Source: Pomphorhynchus laevis
Taxonomy: Eukaryota; Acanthocephala; Palaeacanthocephala; Echinorhynchida; Pomphorhynchidae
NCBI GenBank assembly: GCA_012934845.2
Contig: WNNJ02000601.1
Span: forward strand, 124,001 to 188,000
Reading direction: 5' to 3'
Length of the DNA: 64,000 nucleotides
In this document: one piece after another, positions 20,170 to 31,347 of the stretch
Position numbering within the stretch: the stretch's first letter is position 1
Layout of the letters: each line of letters begins with the position of its first letter
Position numbers and translations under genes: made by a program
Notes under the pieces: generated by a model
What the model was told of the DNA's origin: nothing
What the model saw: only the letters and a program-made list of their open reading frames with translations
Databases searched by the model: none

Positions 20170-21577
20170 TGGCATCCCCATTCTTAATTCCATATGATCA
20201 TCGATATCCCCTTTCCTCACCACCTTGTTTAACTCGTCAAACCGCAGTCGTATCTTTCCATCACACTGAAGATCCGCAATATTTTGTCCCCTCCTTAAGA
20301 AACAATCGCTCGACTCCTCACTTTCTTCTAGCTATCATCCCATTTCACTTCTCCCTACACTTTCCAAACTCTTAGAGCGCCTTATCTTAATACAGATCAG
20401 CATTTATCTCTCTTTATCTAATCTGTACCCTCCTTTCCAATTCGCTTTCCGCTCTAATAACTCTACAGAAATCGCCTGCGTGAAAGTTTACAATGACCTA
20501 CTCATATCTCGTGACAGGCTCTATATAGTGTTCTCATCTCCCTCGACTACATATCTATCCGACGGTTATTTTCGAGTCTGTTCAAATCCATTATTCACTC
20601 CTCACATCCCGATTTTCTGCGGGGTTCCACAAGGTTCAGTCCTAGGACCCCAGCTTTTATCTCTTCTACTCGACGATTTCTCACCGTTTATCAAACCTTA
20701 CTCCTTTAACGTCATACACTACGCCGATGACATCATCATATATGATCATGCAACCGCCCATCGCATACACAATACCGAAATTTCTGCCTCCAACTGTCTT
20801 TCTTCTATTTACAAACGTATCTCCCATCTTGGTCTCGTTCTAAACCCAGACAAGTCCAAACAATTATGGATCCTCTCCCGTCAACCTTACATATATCCTC
20901 CCCCTGTATCGTTTGCATCATCAATAATTTCCATAGTCCACGATCTCACTTTCTTAGGATTCCATTTCGATGATCACCTTTTCCTTCGACCCTTTGTCTG
21001 CGACAAGGTCCACTCGTTTAACTTAATTCTCCGTGACATTCGCCATATCCGCCCCCCCCCTTATCGACTTCCGTTCCTCATGCCTATTCTCTCATCGCTT
21101 CTTTTCCCTAAAATCGATTACTGCCTTAGCCTTTTCGCTATTTCTCCAAAATCCATCATCCTACCCCTACAACGTATCATCAACTCCGCCATTCGAGTGC
21201 TCCTACGTCTCCGTCGCTTTGACCACACATCTACATATCTTGCCCAACTCTTCTGGCCTATCATCCACATCCGCATACAACTCCGCCTTCTCGTAATTTT
21301 CGTTTAATCGCTGTCGGTTCTCCATCGTTCATCAACCTCCCTTTCCTAGACGACACTCGCCTCACCTCTCTCTATCACTGCGTTCCCGATCCTTCCTACA
21401 CGCGCCCCACTCGCCTAAATGAGCTTCCTCTCGACGTCTTCCGCGCTCTCTCCTTTATTTCATTCAAATGCCGCCTTCGTACCCACCTCCTCGAAACATG
21501 ATTTAGATTTTTTGTTGTTGTGGTCATGTAAACAAGGGCCGGCACTCATTTGTCACTTAAAAATAAATATATATTTT
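20170..21577 (+). mobile_element. HT-b LINE, 3' part (after gypsy)
   Basis: This continues the copy that starts at 14065. RT (20180-21450) and a degraded 3' tail follow: the usual hairpin is damaged (AACAAGGGCCGGCACTC) but TTTGTCACTTAAAAATAAAT is recognisable at about 21540-21565. The 3' end is placed near 21577. Confidence 0.82.
20180..21480 (+). pseudogene. HT-b reverse transcriptase (after gypsy insertion)
   Basis: The longest frame (20480-21307) has VYNDLLISRD, FCGVPQGSVLGPQLLSLLL, VIHYADDIIIYDHAT (YADD about 20725-20740), LNPDKSKQLWIL and FLGFHFDDHLFLRPFV. A deletion removes the segment between LISRD and YLSDGYFRV that normally holds LDLSSAFD, so the first catalytic Asp is lost. The frame also shifts in the C-terminal region. 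Confidence 0.82.
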
Positions 21578-22258
21578 TTAGCTCTTTTGCTAAGCATACG
21601 GAAAAGCCGAACGCAGGCTTTGCGACTTCTAGAGCCTGTCGGACACCGAGACCTCTGAGTCTTATCTGTAAGGTAGTCTGCCGCCACGCATCATTATCAG
21701 AAAGCGGCACATTACCATGATCAGTATACGGCAGACTCCTGCGTCGAATGAGTGTAGTTCTTTGCTCCCAAAGCAGGGGAACATCGAAGGAGGAAAGCTA
21801 TTTTTGGAAGGCAGAGCGAGTTTCGCCGAAGTAGGAAAGCATCATGAGTACTTAAATCGATGTCTTTTTTCTGCATTATAAATCTCGTTTACAGCTTTAC
21901 ACAGAGCTCCATCAATATTAGCTTCGCCTCCTAGAGGAGCTTACAATAGCGTATCGTCTTGAGATGAAGCTGTCTGGCAACCAGTTAGTTGGCATATGAT
22001 CTATCGGCTGAGATCTGGGTTATCTGTGATTACATAACCCTTTTCGGAATTTAGCTCCAATCCGATTTCAAACTCCACTGCCTGAGAGCAGGGTTATACA
22101 CTAAGCAAAGGCAGTGGGCCCAGTGGATAACCATGTTGGATTAAATTACTTCAACGTTATTTTTAATGTTGTTTTTAGCATTATTTTATGATAAATATTT
22201 GTGATCAATATTTGTGTATAACAAAGTTACATCCATGGTAACTATTCTGTAATAATAC
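21578..22258. other. Unassigned region between two HT elements
   Basis: No supported gene. The base composition is more GC-rich than other unassigned stretches. It contains a 7-bp stem hairpin, GGGTTAT..ATAACCC (about 22018-22041). It may be another element's remnant, but I find no RT, APE or ORF1 motif. Confidence 0.4.
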
Positions 22259-22326
22259 AAATTTATTTAATGTGGCAAATGCGCACAAGCTGTACGCTTA
22301 CAAGTCCACAAACAAAAATGAAAAAG

Positions 22327-24595
22327 TCAAGTAGATAAATTGTTTAAATGGGATCGGATTTGTCGTTTGAAGCACGGCAAGGAAGTTGATTGGTGTATAT
22401 GAATGGGCAGATGGTTCCACGATAGAGGAGCAGCCACAATGAAGGAGCGGAGTCCAAAGGAGGTAGAGTAGTTTGGGACATGTAAAAGAAGGGAATTACA
22501 GGAACGCAAGGAACAGTAAACAGGACGAGAATTATCAAGAAAAGGAAGATTGAGAAATGAAGGGGTATGAAGAGTTACAAGGCGGAAAGCAACGATAAGA
22601 AGACGAATTTATACACGACAATAAATTGTAGGCAAATCGAGAGAAGCAAGATGGCAGGATGTATGATCAAAACGACGAAGACGGAGGAGAATTCGGCCGT
22701 CTGCGTTGAGGATGCGTTGTAGGGGAAGAAGACTGGATTTAGGTGAGTTGGAAAATAGACTAAGACAATAATCGAGTCTAGAAAAAAGGAGAGAAGATAT
22801 TAGAGTCATACAAGAAGGGAAATCGATCAATCTACGAACTCGACGGAGATTGCGGAGTATCAAGGTAGATGAGCGTAATTTATCTCTAACGAAAGGTTTA
22901 AGTGAAAGTCGGTTGTCAAAATGGAAGCCTAGGAAAACGAGATTATCAACGATAGGAATAATTGTAGAATTTAATGATACGGAGGGAGGTTCGAAGCCGA
23001 TGCGTTGAGGTAGGATCCACGTAATTTTGGATTTATCAGGATTCAGAGAAAGGCGAAGGGAAGAAAGATGATTGGAAATTGAGACAAGACAGTCCGAAGC
23101 GGAAACACTAAGATCGTGAATACGATAAACAGGTGCATGGGCATAGATGAGAATGTCATCAGCATACTGCATAACATTGAAGTTAAATTTATGAGAAATC
23201 GAAGACAAATCACCAAGAAGAAGAGAGAAAAGTATAGGGCCTCATACGGAGCCTTGTGGAACACCGGACGGAATGGACGAAGGATGAGAGAGAAGAGTTA
23301 GAATATACGCGAAATGTACGATTTGATAGATATGAAGAAAACCATGATACAGTGGGTAAAGAGAAGCCATAATCATGACGAAGGCGATGGAGAAGAATCG
23401 AGTGATCGACGATGTCAAAAGCAGACGATAGATCAAGAGAAACTATGACACTACATAATTTATGATCGCGCGATATGAGTAAGTCGTTATAAACTTTAAG
23501 ACATGCAATTTCGGTAGAGTAATTAGAGCGAAAAGCGGCTTGGAAGGGAGGAAATAAGTTAGATGAATAGAGATATGTATTAACTTGCTTAAGAACGAGA
23601 CGCTCAAGGAGTTCAGAGAGGGTTGGGAGAAGTGAAATAGGACGGTACGAAGATGGTAGTGAGGAGTCGAGAGATTGCTTTTTGATGAGAGGACGAACAG
23701 TGGCGCATTTCCAGATGGAAGGAAATGTACAGCTACGGATGGACGAGTTGAACAATGTGGTTAGGAAGGGTAAGATAAAGGAGCAGATATTTTTAAGCAA
23801 GTGAGTGGGAATTGGGTCAGAAGGAGAGGTTTTATTAGGTAATGACAGCAGAACCGAAGAAACTTCATCAGACGAAACGGGAAGAAGGTGGAATAGTTCT
23901 GGGAGGGAAGTATTTAAAGAGAAGAGTGGGTACAAGGGGGCTACGGGTAGTATGGAAAGTAAATTAGATAGCTTAGTTTGTAGATAAGAAGAAAATTCAT
24001 CAGGATTTATATTACAAGAAGTAGATGATCGTGAAAGAATTGAGTTTAAGATTTTCCAATGAGATTTAGAGTTGGAAGATGACTCGAGTTGATTTCGACA
24101 AAAGATAGTACGTTTAGTACGTATAAGAATAAGATGTGAACAGCGTAGAGAAAAGTAGGAATCACGGAGATTTGGAGGGAGTGAGTTGGGAGAACGTTTA
24201 AGAAAGCGATTATACAAACGAAAATAGTGACTGAGTCGACGCTTAGAAAGACTACAGTCAGAATCGAACAAGGGAGCATGGCGCAAGCGCTGAGAACGTC
24301 GGAGTCGACTAGAGAGAAGGTTATTGATGATAGACATAAGTTCAGAATCAAAAAGAATACAGAGATCATCGGTATAAATATAGTTAAGTAGAATCGAAAA
24401 GAGTGAAGAATTGGGTAAGGCTGTGCAGAGAATAGGGATATCGAGAAGTTTCCAGGGTCGACTTGGTGTGGATATTGATGGAGGCGGAGAAGGATGGGGG
24501 ACGAGTAAGAGTAAGAGTGACAAGGAAATGATCGGACAAACCGGGATCAGTAATTGACAAGGATGTATAGTCATTGAAGCATTTAGGAATTGCAA
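22327..24595 (-). pseudogene. HT-a linker, reverse transcriptase and C-terminal region
   Basis: One frame runs 24595-23210 through the APE/RT linker and the RT blocks SLPNKTSPSDPIPTHLLK, YRPISLLPTLSELLERLVL, RSNYSTEIACLKV and LDLSSAFDIVDHS. GVPQGSV appears in the neighbouring frame (about 23260). The frame at 23208-22609 holds NVMQYADDILIYAHAP (catalytic YADD), LNPDKSKITWIL and FLGFHFDNRLSLK. The C-terminal part continues at 22509-22327. Two main shifts lie near 23240 and 22610. Confidence 0.85.
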
Positions 24596-24613
24596 TGATG
24601 TCGAAAAGCTTAG

Positions 24614-25894
24614 TTAAAGTGATAGAGTCAGAGTCAGCCGAGCGATCAAGACGAATGTTAAAGTCACTAAGAACAAATGAAAGAGTATAAGACAATGAAC
24701 AGTGAGAAAGTAGATCTGCAAGCTCGCTAAAGCACATACGTGAGGAAGCGCTGACCCTTGACGGTATACAATCACAAGTTCAAGAGGGAAAAGAGTTGAT
24801 GAGCTGCATATTAGCAATTCGAAAAAAGTGCAATGGATGTTGGCATGTATTTTACGTAGAGACGTTGGATGACGAGCAATATCAACGATACCGCCATAGT
24901 TAGAAGCAGTAAATGTGGAAGAGACAATCGAACGAGCTGATTCAACTAAAGAACAACCATATCGACATAGACGACGAATAGCAAGATCGTGAGAGTCGGA
25001 GTGCCAGGATTCGGTAATGCAGAGAATATCGATAGATAATTGATTGAAGATATCAAGAAGTAGATCAGCTTTATGAAGAATGAAGCGAGTGTTAAAAAGA
25101 GTAAGACGAAAATTATGTTCAGGAGCGAGATCTATTAGCAAAGAAGACTGGGGGAGAGACGGACGCCATCGGATTTTTGTTCTCGTGCGTAGGACGTGAA
25201 AATTTCCGTTGATTTGACGTAAAGATAAGGATGACTCGCCGTTTGTTTCACGTCGATGTTTCTCAATGCGAGCTAAATTGAGCTGGGCGATATCAGAAGG
25301 GGAGCGGTCAGGAAAGATACGGCAAGTAGATGAAGTGGTAAGAAGTTTAAAGCGTTGGGAGAGTACAGAAGAGGCATGTGAACTATGTCGGAAAACGATT
25401 TTTAAGAGTGGAGGACTGAGATGATTGGATTTAGTGGATTTGTTTAAACGAATAAAGGATACAGGATCGGTATTATTGAAGAGGGATGGGTTATCATCAG
25501 GAAGAATGGTTGCTAGGATAGACCTGAAAGCAGATACATCATCATCGAGGCGAGATTGTGGAGAAGCAGATTCGGAAAGCTTTAAGTTTGATATGATTAT
25601 ACAGCGATCGCGCGAAGGAAAACGATTTCGTGGAAGTGGTGGACGGACAGAGCTGGTAGGAGTCGAGGCAGATGAGCAGATAGAAGTGGAAATGACAGGG
25701 GTGCTTGATAGAGAATTAATATTGGTTGGAGCAAGTGTGACAGTAGCGGGGTGTTGAATCGATTGATCAGAGATGTGAATGGAGATGATTTTAAATGAAG
25801 GATGTAAATTATTTGGAAGTGTTTCATGGGAGGTAGAGTAAGGAGAATTAAGATAGGTTGGGGCATGAGTGACAGGAATGGAGTGTTGAATCAC
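24614..25894 (-). pseudogene. HT-a ORF1 conserved domain fused in frame to ORF2 APE
   Basis: A single 426-codon frame. Residues 80-240 are the ORF1 domain (RDRCIIISNLKL, DDDVSAFRSILATIL, IRLNKSTK, LLKIVFRHSSHASSVLSQ). Residues from about 262 are the APE domain (FRLTLFNTRFIL, CITESWHSDSHDL, GGIVDIARHP, ELVIVYRQG). The other copies (5990, 15045, 35060) carry one more base in the segment equivalent to 25160-25170, which puts ORF2 in a different frame. The fusion is therefore probably a secondary one-base loss. APE continues at 24737-24384 (SDFNIRLDRS, LSDHFLVTLTL) after another shift. Confidence 0.8.
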
Positions 25895-26458
25895 TTGATC
25901 GGAAATGTTACTGGAAATGATTTTGATGGAAGGATGTAAATTATTGAGAAGTGATACGGGGGAGGTTGAGTAAGAAGTACGTGAAGATAATAAAGAAGCT
26001 TGAGATTTATTTAGATTGGGGGAGGAATAGGAAAGAAGAGGTACGAGATGAAAAGCTTTACCGTTAGCATTGTTAGAATGAGAAAGATTAATGGAAGTTT
26101 GGTACGTAGTTGAACGAGGAGTGTGTGAGAGAGTAGGTTCAATAATGGGATTATATGATGCGAAGTCAGGTGTTGATGCGAGGGAAACATCTAAAACAGC
26201 ATTGGTCTGAGTGGTCGTGTGTGATACAGGAGTAGAGGATCAGGATAACTGTAGTAGTCGTACTGATGTACAAAAACCGCAAGTGAAATGTTTACGTTTA
26301 TACACCGAGTGTTCGGATATTTTAACACGAACAAGTGTCCATACATCGCAATCTTTGGAATCGCATCCAACTTCAAAGCTGGTATAACCATCATTGCATT
26401 CCGATGTGGAAGATTCTTGATCAGGAACATGGATCTGAGATCGCGCTTTTTTAGGCAT
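25895..26458 (-). pseudogene. HT-a ORF1 N-terminal part with Cys-rich module
   Basis: ATG at 26458 begins MPKKARSQIHVPDQ, followed by VGCDSKDCDVWTLVRVKI and FTCGFC. The pattern C-x4-C-x-W ... C-x2-C is shared with ORF1 of HT-b, LINE-C, LINE-G and the relic at 2655. The frame is lost after about 72 codons; a Ser/Thr-rich linker continues in other frames until the long frame beginning at 25894. Confidence 0.78.
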
Positions 26459-26502
26459 GACCTTTATCGATAGATTGAGCTCAATCCGCGAGCGTAGCGA
26501 GC

Positions 26503-26810
26503 GGAACTGACAGGAATAATCTGGAACTGACAGGAATAATCTGGAACTGACAGGAATAATCTGGAACTGACAGGAATAATCTGGAACTGACAGGAATAAT
26601 CTGGAACTGACAGGAATAATCTGGAACTGACAGGAATAATCTGGAACTGACAGGAATAATCTGGAACTGACAGGAATAATCTGGAACTGACAGGAATAAT
26701 CTGGAACTGACAGGAATAATATGGAACTGACAGGAATAATCTGGAACTGACAGGAATAATATGGAACTGACAGGAATAATCTGCAACTGACAGGAATAAT
26801 CTGGAATGTA
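26503..26810 (-). repeat. 20-bp tandem array in HT-a 5' UTR (15 units)
   Basis: The unit on the plus strand is GGAACTGACAGGAATAATCT, 15 nearly identical copies with only single-base variants (for example ATGG for CTGG near 26720 and 26760). On the element's own strand it reads AGATTATTCCTGTCAGTTCC. It occupies the same place as the 13-bp array of HT-b. A promoter role is inferred. Confidence 0.92.
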
Positions 26811-26840
26811 AGTAACTTTAATTAACAACTTTTATCAAGT

Positions 26841-27049
26841 TGTTGTAGTAGTAGTCTCTAGTAGACTAAAAAGCTCACAGGACAAGTTGTGATTGTCACT
26901 GATTATTGTCCAAAACTGAAAAATATAAGATCAGATATCGCGATAATCAGTTAGAAGAATTATTAAGACAGTCAAAGCACAGCTGATACAAACGATACAA
27001 AAGTTGTTCAAAATCACAACAACAAATAGAAGCTATAAATTAAAAAGTA
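26841..27049. other. Short unassigned stretch
   Basis: Sequence between the HT-a 5' end and the RTE-like relic. No gene seen. Confidence 0.4.
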
Positions 27050-28330
27050 AACACCAACTGTCGCCCTATTTCGTTATTTACTGCTGTTTACAAGATTCTC
27101 GAATCAATCATACTGAAACGTATTAATCCCGTGCGTGGACGGCGAGTAAGGGAAAGTCAAACGGGTTTCAGAAATGATCGAAGCTGTCTGAACTAAATAT
27201 TTTGGCGATGCATTCTCTAGACTAGACATAAGTTTAGAAAACAATTTAAATTTAGATCCGTGTGTTGAAAATTTCCTCTACGAACAAACGAACTATGTTA
27301 TTAAAGGGGACAACTCAGTGATGAGATTCGAATTATGACTTATGTATGACAAAGCAGCATGCTAATTAACTCTGTTTAACATCGTTGATAATAAAATTCT
27401 AAATAGCGCCCAAATGAATCCACGTAATGACATATAAATCTGCTCACAGTGGAAACGTATTTGTGATCTAGCCTACGCAAACTTCTTTCTGGAAACTTCA
27501 TAGACCTCAGACGCATAATTGCTAAAACATCTGATGATGCGTCAGGGTACAAACTTTATCTGAACCCCAACAAATGTAAGATATGTGTCGGATCAACAAA
27601 TGTGTCGGATCCACTGAAAATGTTTCCACTATGGAACATCAACCGATTGAATGTGTACACACATTCACTTATCTAGCCTATATAATATAGGACAACGTTA
27701 ACACATATGATGTACTCTCAAAACTAATCGAAGTTAATGGAGGGTTTGGTGGTCTCTCGAAATTATGGAAATCACACAAAGTTAGTTTTAAAGCAAAGGC
27801 AGGAATAGACGAATTAATAATGCGTCCAATACTATTTTACGGACGTGAAGCATGACCAGACAAAAAGGTGATGATTTGCAAGCAAGGGTCGGCTGAGCAC
27901 ATTTAGAAGAATTGCGTAGATCTCCCCGCTGTGGTATACACTAAATGCAAAAGTCAGGAAGAAATGTAGATAGATTGAAGCAATCAACTATAAGATGACA
28001 CGCTACTGATGGAGATACGTGGGTCACATATTGAGGATACACGATAATCGACTGACAAAAATTACCATCCCTTCTCCACCAAAACCATAATGAAAACGTC
28101 CTAGTGGAGGAGGTAGAAAGGCTTTAAAGAGAATCTTAGAGCAAATTGTACGACCGTACATATTTTCGACGACCAATGTTGGATGGCATACATAGTGCGA
28201 CACTTGGTGGTCTATATTGGAACATTGGCATGGGATCGAATGGCTTGGAAGCTGGGGTTTGTTGTACTGTTAAATAGAACCCTTCCACGGTATTCTAATG
28301 TGAACTTTCTCAGAAAAATGTTGAATAGTA
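27050..28330 (+). pseudogene. RTE-like LINE relic (RT and C-terminal region)
   Basis: Translating by eye, 27060-27190 gives RPISLFTAVYKILESIILKR and then VRESQTGFR, an RTE-type RT entry block. At 27740-27850 lies GGFGGLSKLWKSHKVSFKAK followed by MRPILFYGREA, and at 28014-28058 RYVGHILRIHDNRLT, which match the C-terminal order of RTE-clade elements (a KLW..SF..K block, RPILLYG, and W/Y-x-GH-x-LR). Stops and frameshifts are frequent and the catalytic YADD is not recognisable. The left edge (ORF2 start) is missing. Confidence 0.65.
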
Positions 28331-28339
28331 AATGACGTT

Positions 28340-28762
28340 CTACCGGCTTTGTTGCGGTAATGATAGATAAGTTTTGTAGTTTTTTAATAGGGGGAGTTCC
28401 CCTTTTTCGATAGAAAGAACAAAAACGGTACTCACTTGGTTGGTAGAGTTAATAATTGGAATTACCTTATCCAAATTATCATTTTCCATCGCTGAATTGA
28501 TTGATTGAGAAGGGTTCATATTAGCTGCCATAGAGTATGCTACCACAGTATTACTATTGACCATAAAGTTGTCTTGATGGGTGGTTAGAATGTCTGGAAA
28601 AGCTATAATATCCTCTTTTCCATTAGAAAAAAACAGTTTTCTTTGCACCAGAATTGCAAAAACTATAATCTTTTGAACCTCCGACGCGCTTGTTACTCGA
28701 CATGTTTGCTGCTTCCCATCGGTTTCAATAAGATAAGATAAGATAAGGATTTTCTTAAACAA
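28340..28762 (-). CDS. Unrecognised open frame, possible host exon
   Basis: I do not recognise this protein. The minus-strand frame is open for 140 codons, with non-repetitive sequence such as TCRVTSASEVQKIIVFAILV, LFFSNGKEDIIAFPDIL and NTVVAYSMAANM. It contains a near-consensus splice donor, CAA|GTGAGT (about 28438-28446), after ...IINSTNQ, beyond which the sequence looks non-coding. The upstream part (before about 28700) overlaps the AAGAT-repeat tail of LINE-D, so an exon would begin after an acceptor such as GGGAAGCAG (about 28705). It could also be a decayed ORF1. The function is unknown. Confidence 0.3.
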   Translation of the reverse strand: MFKKILILSYLIETDGKQQTCRVTSASEVQKIIVFAILVQRKLFFSNGKEDIIAFPDILTTHQDNFMVNSNTVVAYSMAANMNPSQSINSAMENDNLDKVIPIINSTNQVSTVFVLSIEKGELPLLKNYKTYLSLPQQSR

Positions 28763-28853
28763 AATCCGATAAAAAATGTGTTATACAGAACAAAACATGC
28801 AAGAGAAGACAAAAATAATATCAATTCGTTAATCATTCAATCTTCTATTTATT

Positions 28854-31313
28854 CTACGGCCTCAGGTCCAGCGGGATCTGAGCCCTCCAGCTAATCCAAC
28901 ACGCCGCTCTTCGACTGAACCACCCGGGGTCTATCACCCCCCGAAGAATCCAATCTAGGCGGACTATGCGCGGTAATCGCGAGATGAGGAGCTTGAGAAA
29001 CCTTAGTCTTTGCTCTGGAGGACGTCCTCTCGAAAAGAAGACTAATCCCGAGATAGCCCAAGTACCCCAGAGGCGCACTTGGGTTTTCCCATTCAACGAC
29101 AGATGCTGAGCCCGTTTCAGGGCCCACCTAGCTTTCTTCAGGATACGTTTAAGTCTATCCAGGTCAGCTTTCGTCGACCAGTTCACCATAACAGTGAACC
29201 CCAGGTATTTTACTCGACTTGTGAAGGTAGGGAGTGGTTGATTAGTCAATATAGAAGATAGAGCTGAGAGTGCTAGTCTCTTTAATTTTTTCTTTGTCGC
29301 AGGGGTGCCATGAAAGACAACTACCTGCGATTTGGATGAATTTAAAATAAGATTGGATAGGGTCAGCTAGTCTGTTAATCTTAAAAAGAAACGGCTGATG
29401 TCCGAAGCGACATCTTTGCACCTGCGTCCAGAGAACAGGGCCGTGGTATCATCAGCGTATACCACTAGATGTTGATCACGTTTAAAATTCTTGAATAGTA
29501 CAATGGAGGCAGCAAGAAATAAGATAGGAGAAAGTGGAGATCCTTGGGGCACACCTGTAATAGGGTAGAACTGACACGCATCAGGGTCGTCTTCATAGTA
29601 GAACCTCTTGGTAAACAGTAATATCTCCACCCTGTTAACAATTCTCGCAGGCAACCCGAGGGACCTGAGAGAGGAGATAACAAAGGGAATGGAAATGCGG
29701 TCAAATGCAGCAGAAAAGTCAAGGAAAACAGCCACAGCTAGTTGATGGCTATTATCCCTACAAAACTGATGCACTTCACCTATTGCTGAATGAACCGAGC
29801 GTCCCTTGACAAACCCGTGAAAACTCGGTGGGATCAAATTACGCCTACTTAAATGGTCGCGGATTCTACGCGCAAGCGCTTTTTCGTAGATGGAGATGAG
29901 GGAGTTTTGAATCGAAATGGGACGCAGATCTTTGGGACATGAAACCGGACTATGCTTTGGTAAGAAAATTCTACGACTAATATTGATGCCGGCTACATCG
30001 GATGGTGAGGCTAAAAGCATTGTGACGGCCACTTCTCTTCTTTGATCGGCTGTCAAAAGCTGACAGACTCGAGAAGATAGTGGAGCGACGGATTTAGAGG
30101 TGCCCGGAAGTGGCCCCCAGAAGTTAAGGATATCTGTAACAGATAAGTCCCTGCTCCTGAAGTCACCCCAAGGCGGGATTGGTTGGGGAGATTGAGTGGC
30201 TCCATAATTATGTAGGGATAGTGACTCCTTCAAAACATTATCAAGGCCTATACTACCAATCCAACCCAAAGCTCTATCCTTCCAACAGACAAACTTCTCC
30301 TTCTTGAATATCTTCCAGAAGGAAGACTGAGAAGGGTTAAGGTGAGCGATGTTCGCCTTATCCCTGCTCAGCTGGAACCTATATCTAGTGCTCCAGTATT
30401 CATTCGAGATGGCCTGCCTGGCGGAAACAGAGACATTGGGAAGACGTAGCATTTTAGCCAAAACCTTGAGTTTTGTTGGAGTGGGATTGTAAATATGACC
30501 TTTATAGGTAGTCGAAAGAAACGCGGTAGCTTGCGAGGAGAGGAAGGAATTAAATTCGGTCAAATTCTCATTAATAATTCTGGGGAAGAGTTGGATAGCC
30601 GCCTGAAAGAAAGCCACTCTGATGGGATCAAAGTGAAACCTCCTTCTAAGCAACGTATCTTCCTCTATCCGCCAACGAATTAGGTCATGAGAGATGGTCT
30701 GTTTTTGGCGCGACTGCTCAGTACAGATGGGTTTCAACAACCACATCTTATGAAGCAGTAATATGTCGAGGAGAGAATTAGTTGTTGAGCAATGAAAAGT
30801 TGGGGACGGTGGTTTGTGAATAAGGTAATCGTTCCTGGCTCTGCGGAGTGCTGCATTAATCCAACGACCAGTTCTGTCGTTGAAGTCACCGAGTAACATG
30901 TCATAGCCACTACCCAAAATACGGTCCAGGAGATCACGGTTCTTGTGAATTTCCCCTGGCCTAATATAGATATTGGCTATGCTGATACGTTTACCATTCT
31001 TACAAAGTGAAACAGCTAAACAAGACAGGGCTGGACAAGAATAGTTTAAAAGAAGGGATGATCTTAAGGAGCATTTAACTAGGGTTAAAAGACCTTGAGA
31101 TGAAGAGGCGTGAGGAGGGGTTATGTACGGAGTGAAGTGGGTGTAAATATGCTTGGGGATAAATCGAGTAATGTCCTGGGGGATACGGATAGACCGCGTC
31201 TCCTGAAGGACTATAACATCCGCATCTCTACCAGATAGAAGGCTAAGGGCAGAAGCACCTCCCGAATTCCACTGAAGTATATTCAGTGAAAAAGGCTCTT
31301 GACTACTTTGCAT
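28854..31313 (-). pseudogene. LINE-D ORF2, APE and reverse transcriptase with one in-frame stop
   Basis: The frame runs 820 codons from ATG at 31313 to TAG at 28854-28856, interrupted only by TAG at 29367-29369 (codon 649). Reading continues in the same frame with coding character on both sides. APE: LNILQWNSGGAS, VIVLQETRS, LLGDFNDRTGRW, LLDILLLH, SHDLIRW. RT: DLRPISIQNSLISIYEKALA, FVKGRSVHSAI, VFLDFSAAFDRI, GVPQGSPLSPILF and the catalytic VVYADDTTALF (about residues 617-627). After the stop come LNSSKSQVVVF and VKYLGFTV (thumb). The stop truncates the protein just after the catalytic palm. Confidence 0.87.
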
Positions 31314-31347
31314 TGTGTTACGACAGCTGGAGTGGGATGCCTACCTC

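Larger units (their letters stand above)
22259..26840 (-). mobile_element. HT-a LINE, nearly full length
   Basis: Reading the minus strand: 5' end near 26840, 20-bp tandem array (26802-26503), GC-rich leader, ORF1 ATG at 26458, ORF1, ORF2 APE and RT, and a 3' UTR ending with a hairpin variant and GCCACATTAAATAAAT near 22260. At about 4.6 kb it is the most complete HT-a copy in the window. At least five frame breaks make it non-functional. Confidence 0.88.

Noticed and set aside
22110-22145. Possible tRNA-derived SINE (GGGCCCAGTGGATAACC resembles an A box)
   Set aside because: No B box at a proper distance and no cloverleaf that I can fold by eye.
26503-26802. CRISPR-like array
   Set aside because: The units are directly adjacent without unique spacers, and they sit in a LINE 5' UTR of a eukaryote.
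26481-26828. Frame of 20-residue repeats (SCQFQIIPVSSRLFLSVPDY type)
   Set aside because: This is a translation of the 20-bp array upstream of ORF1; it has no independent support as a gene.
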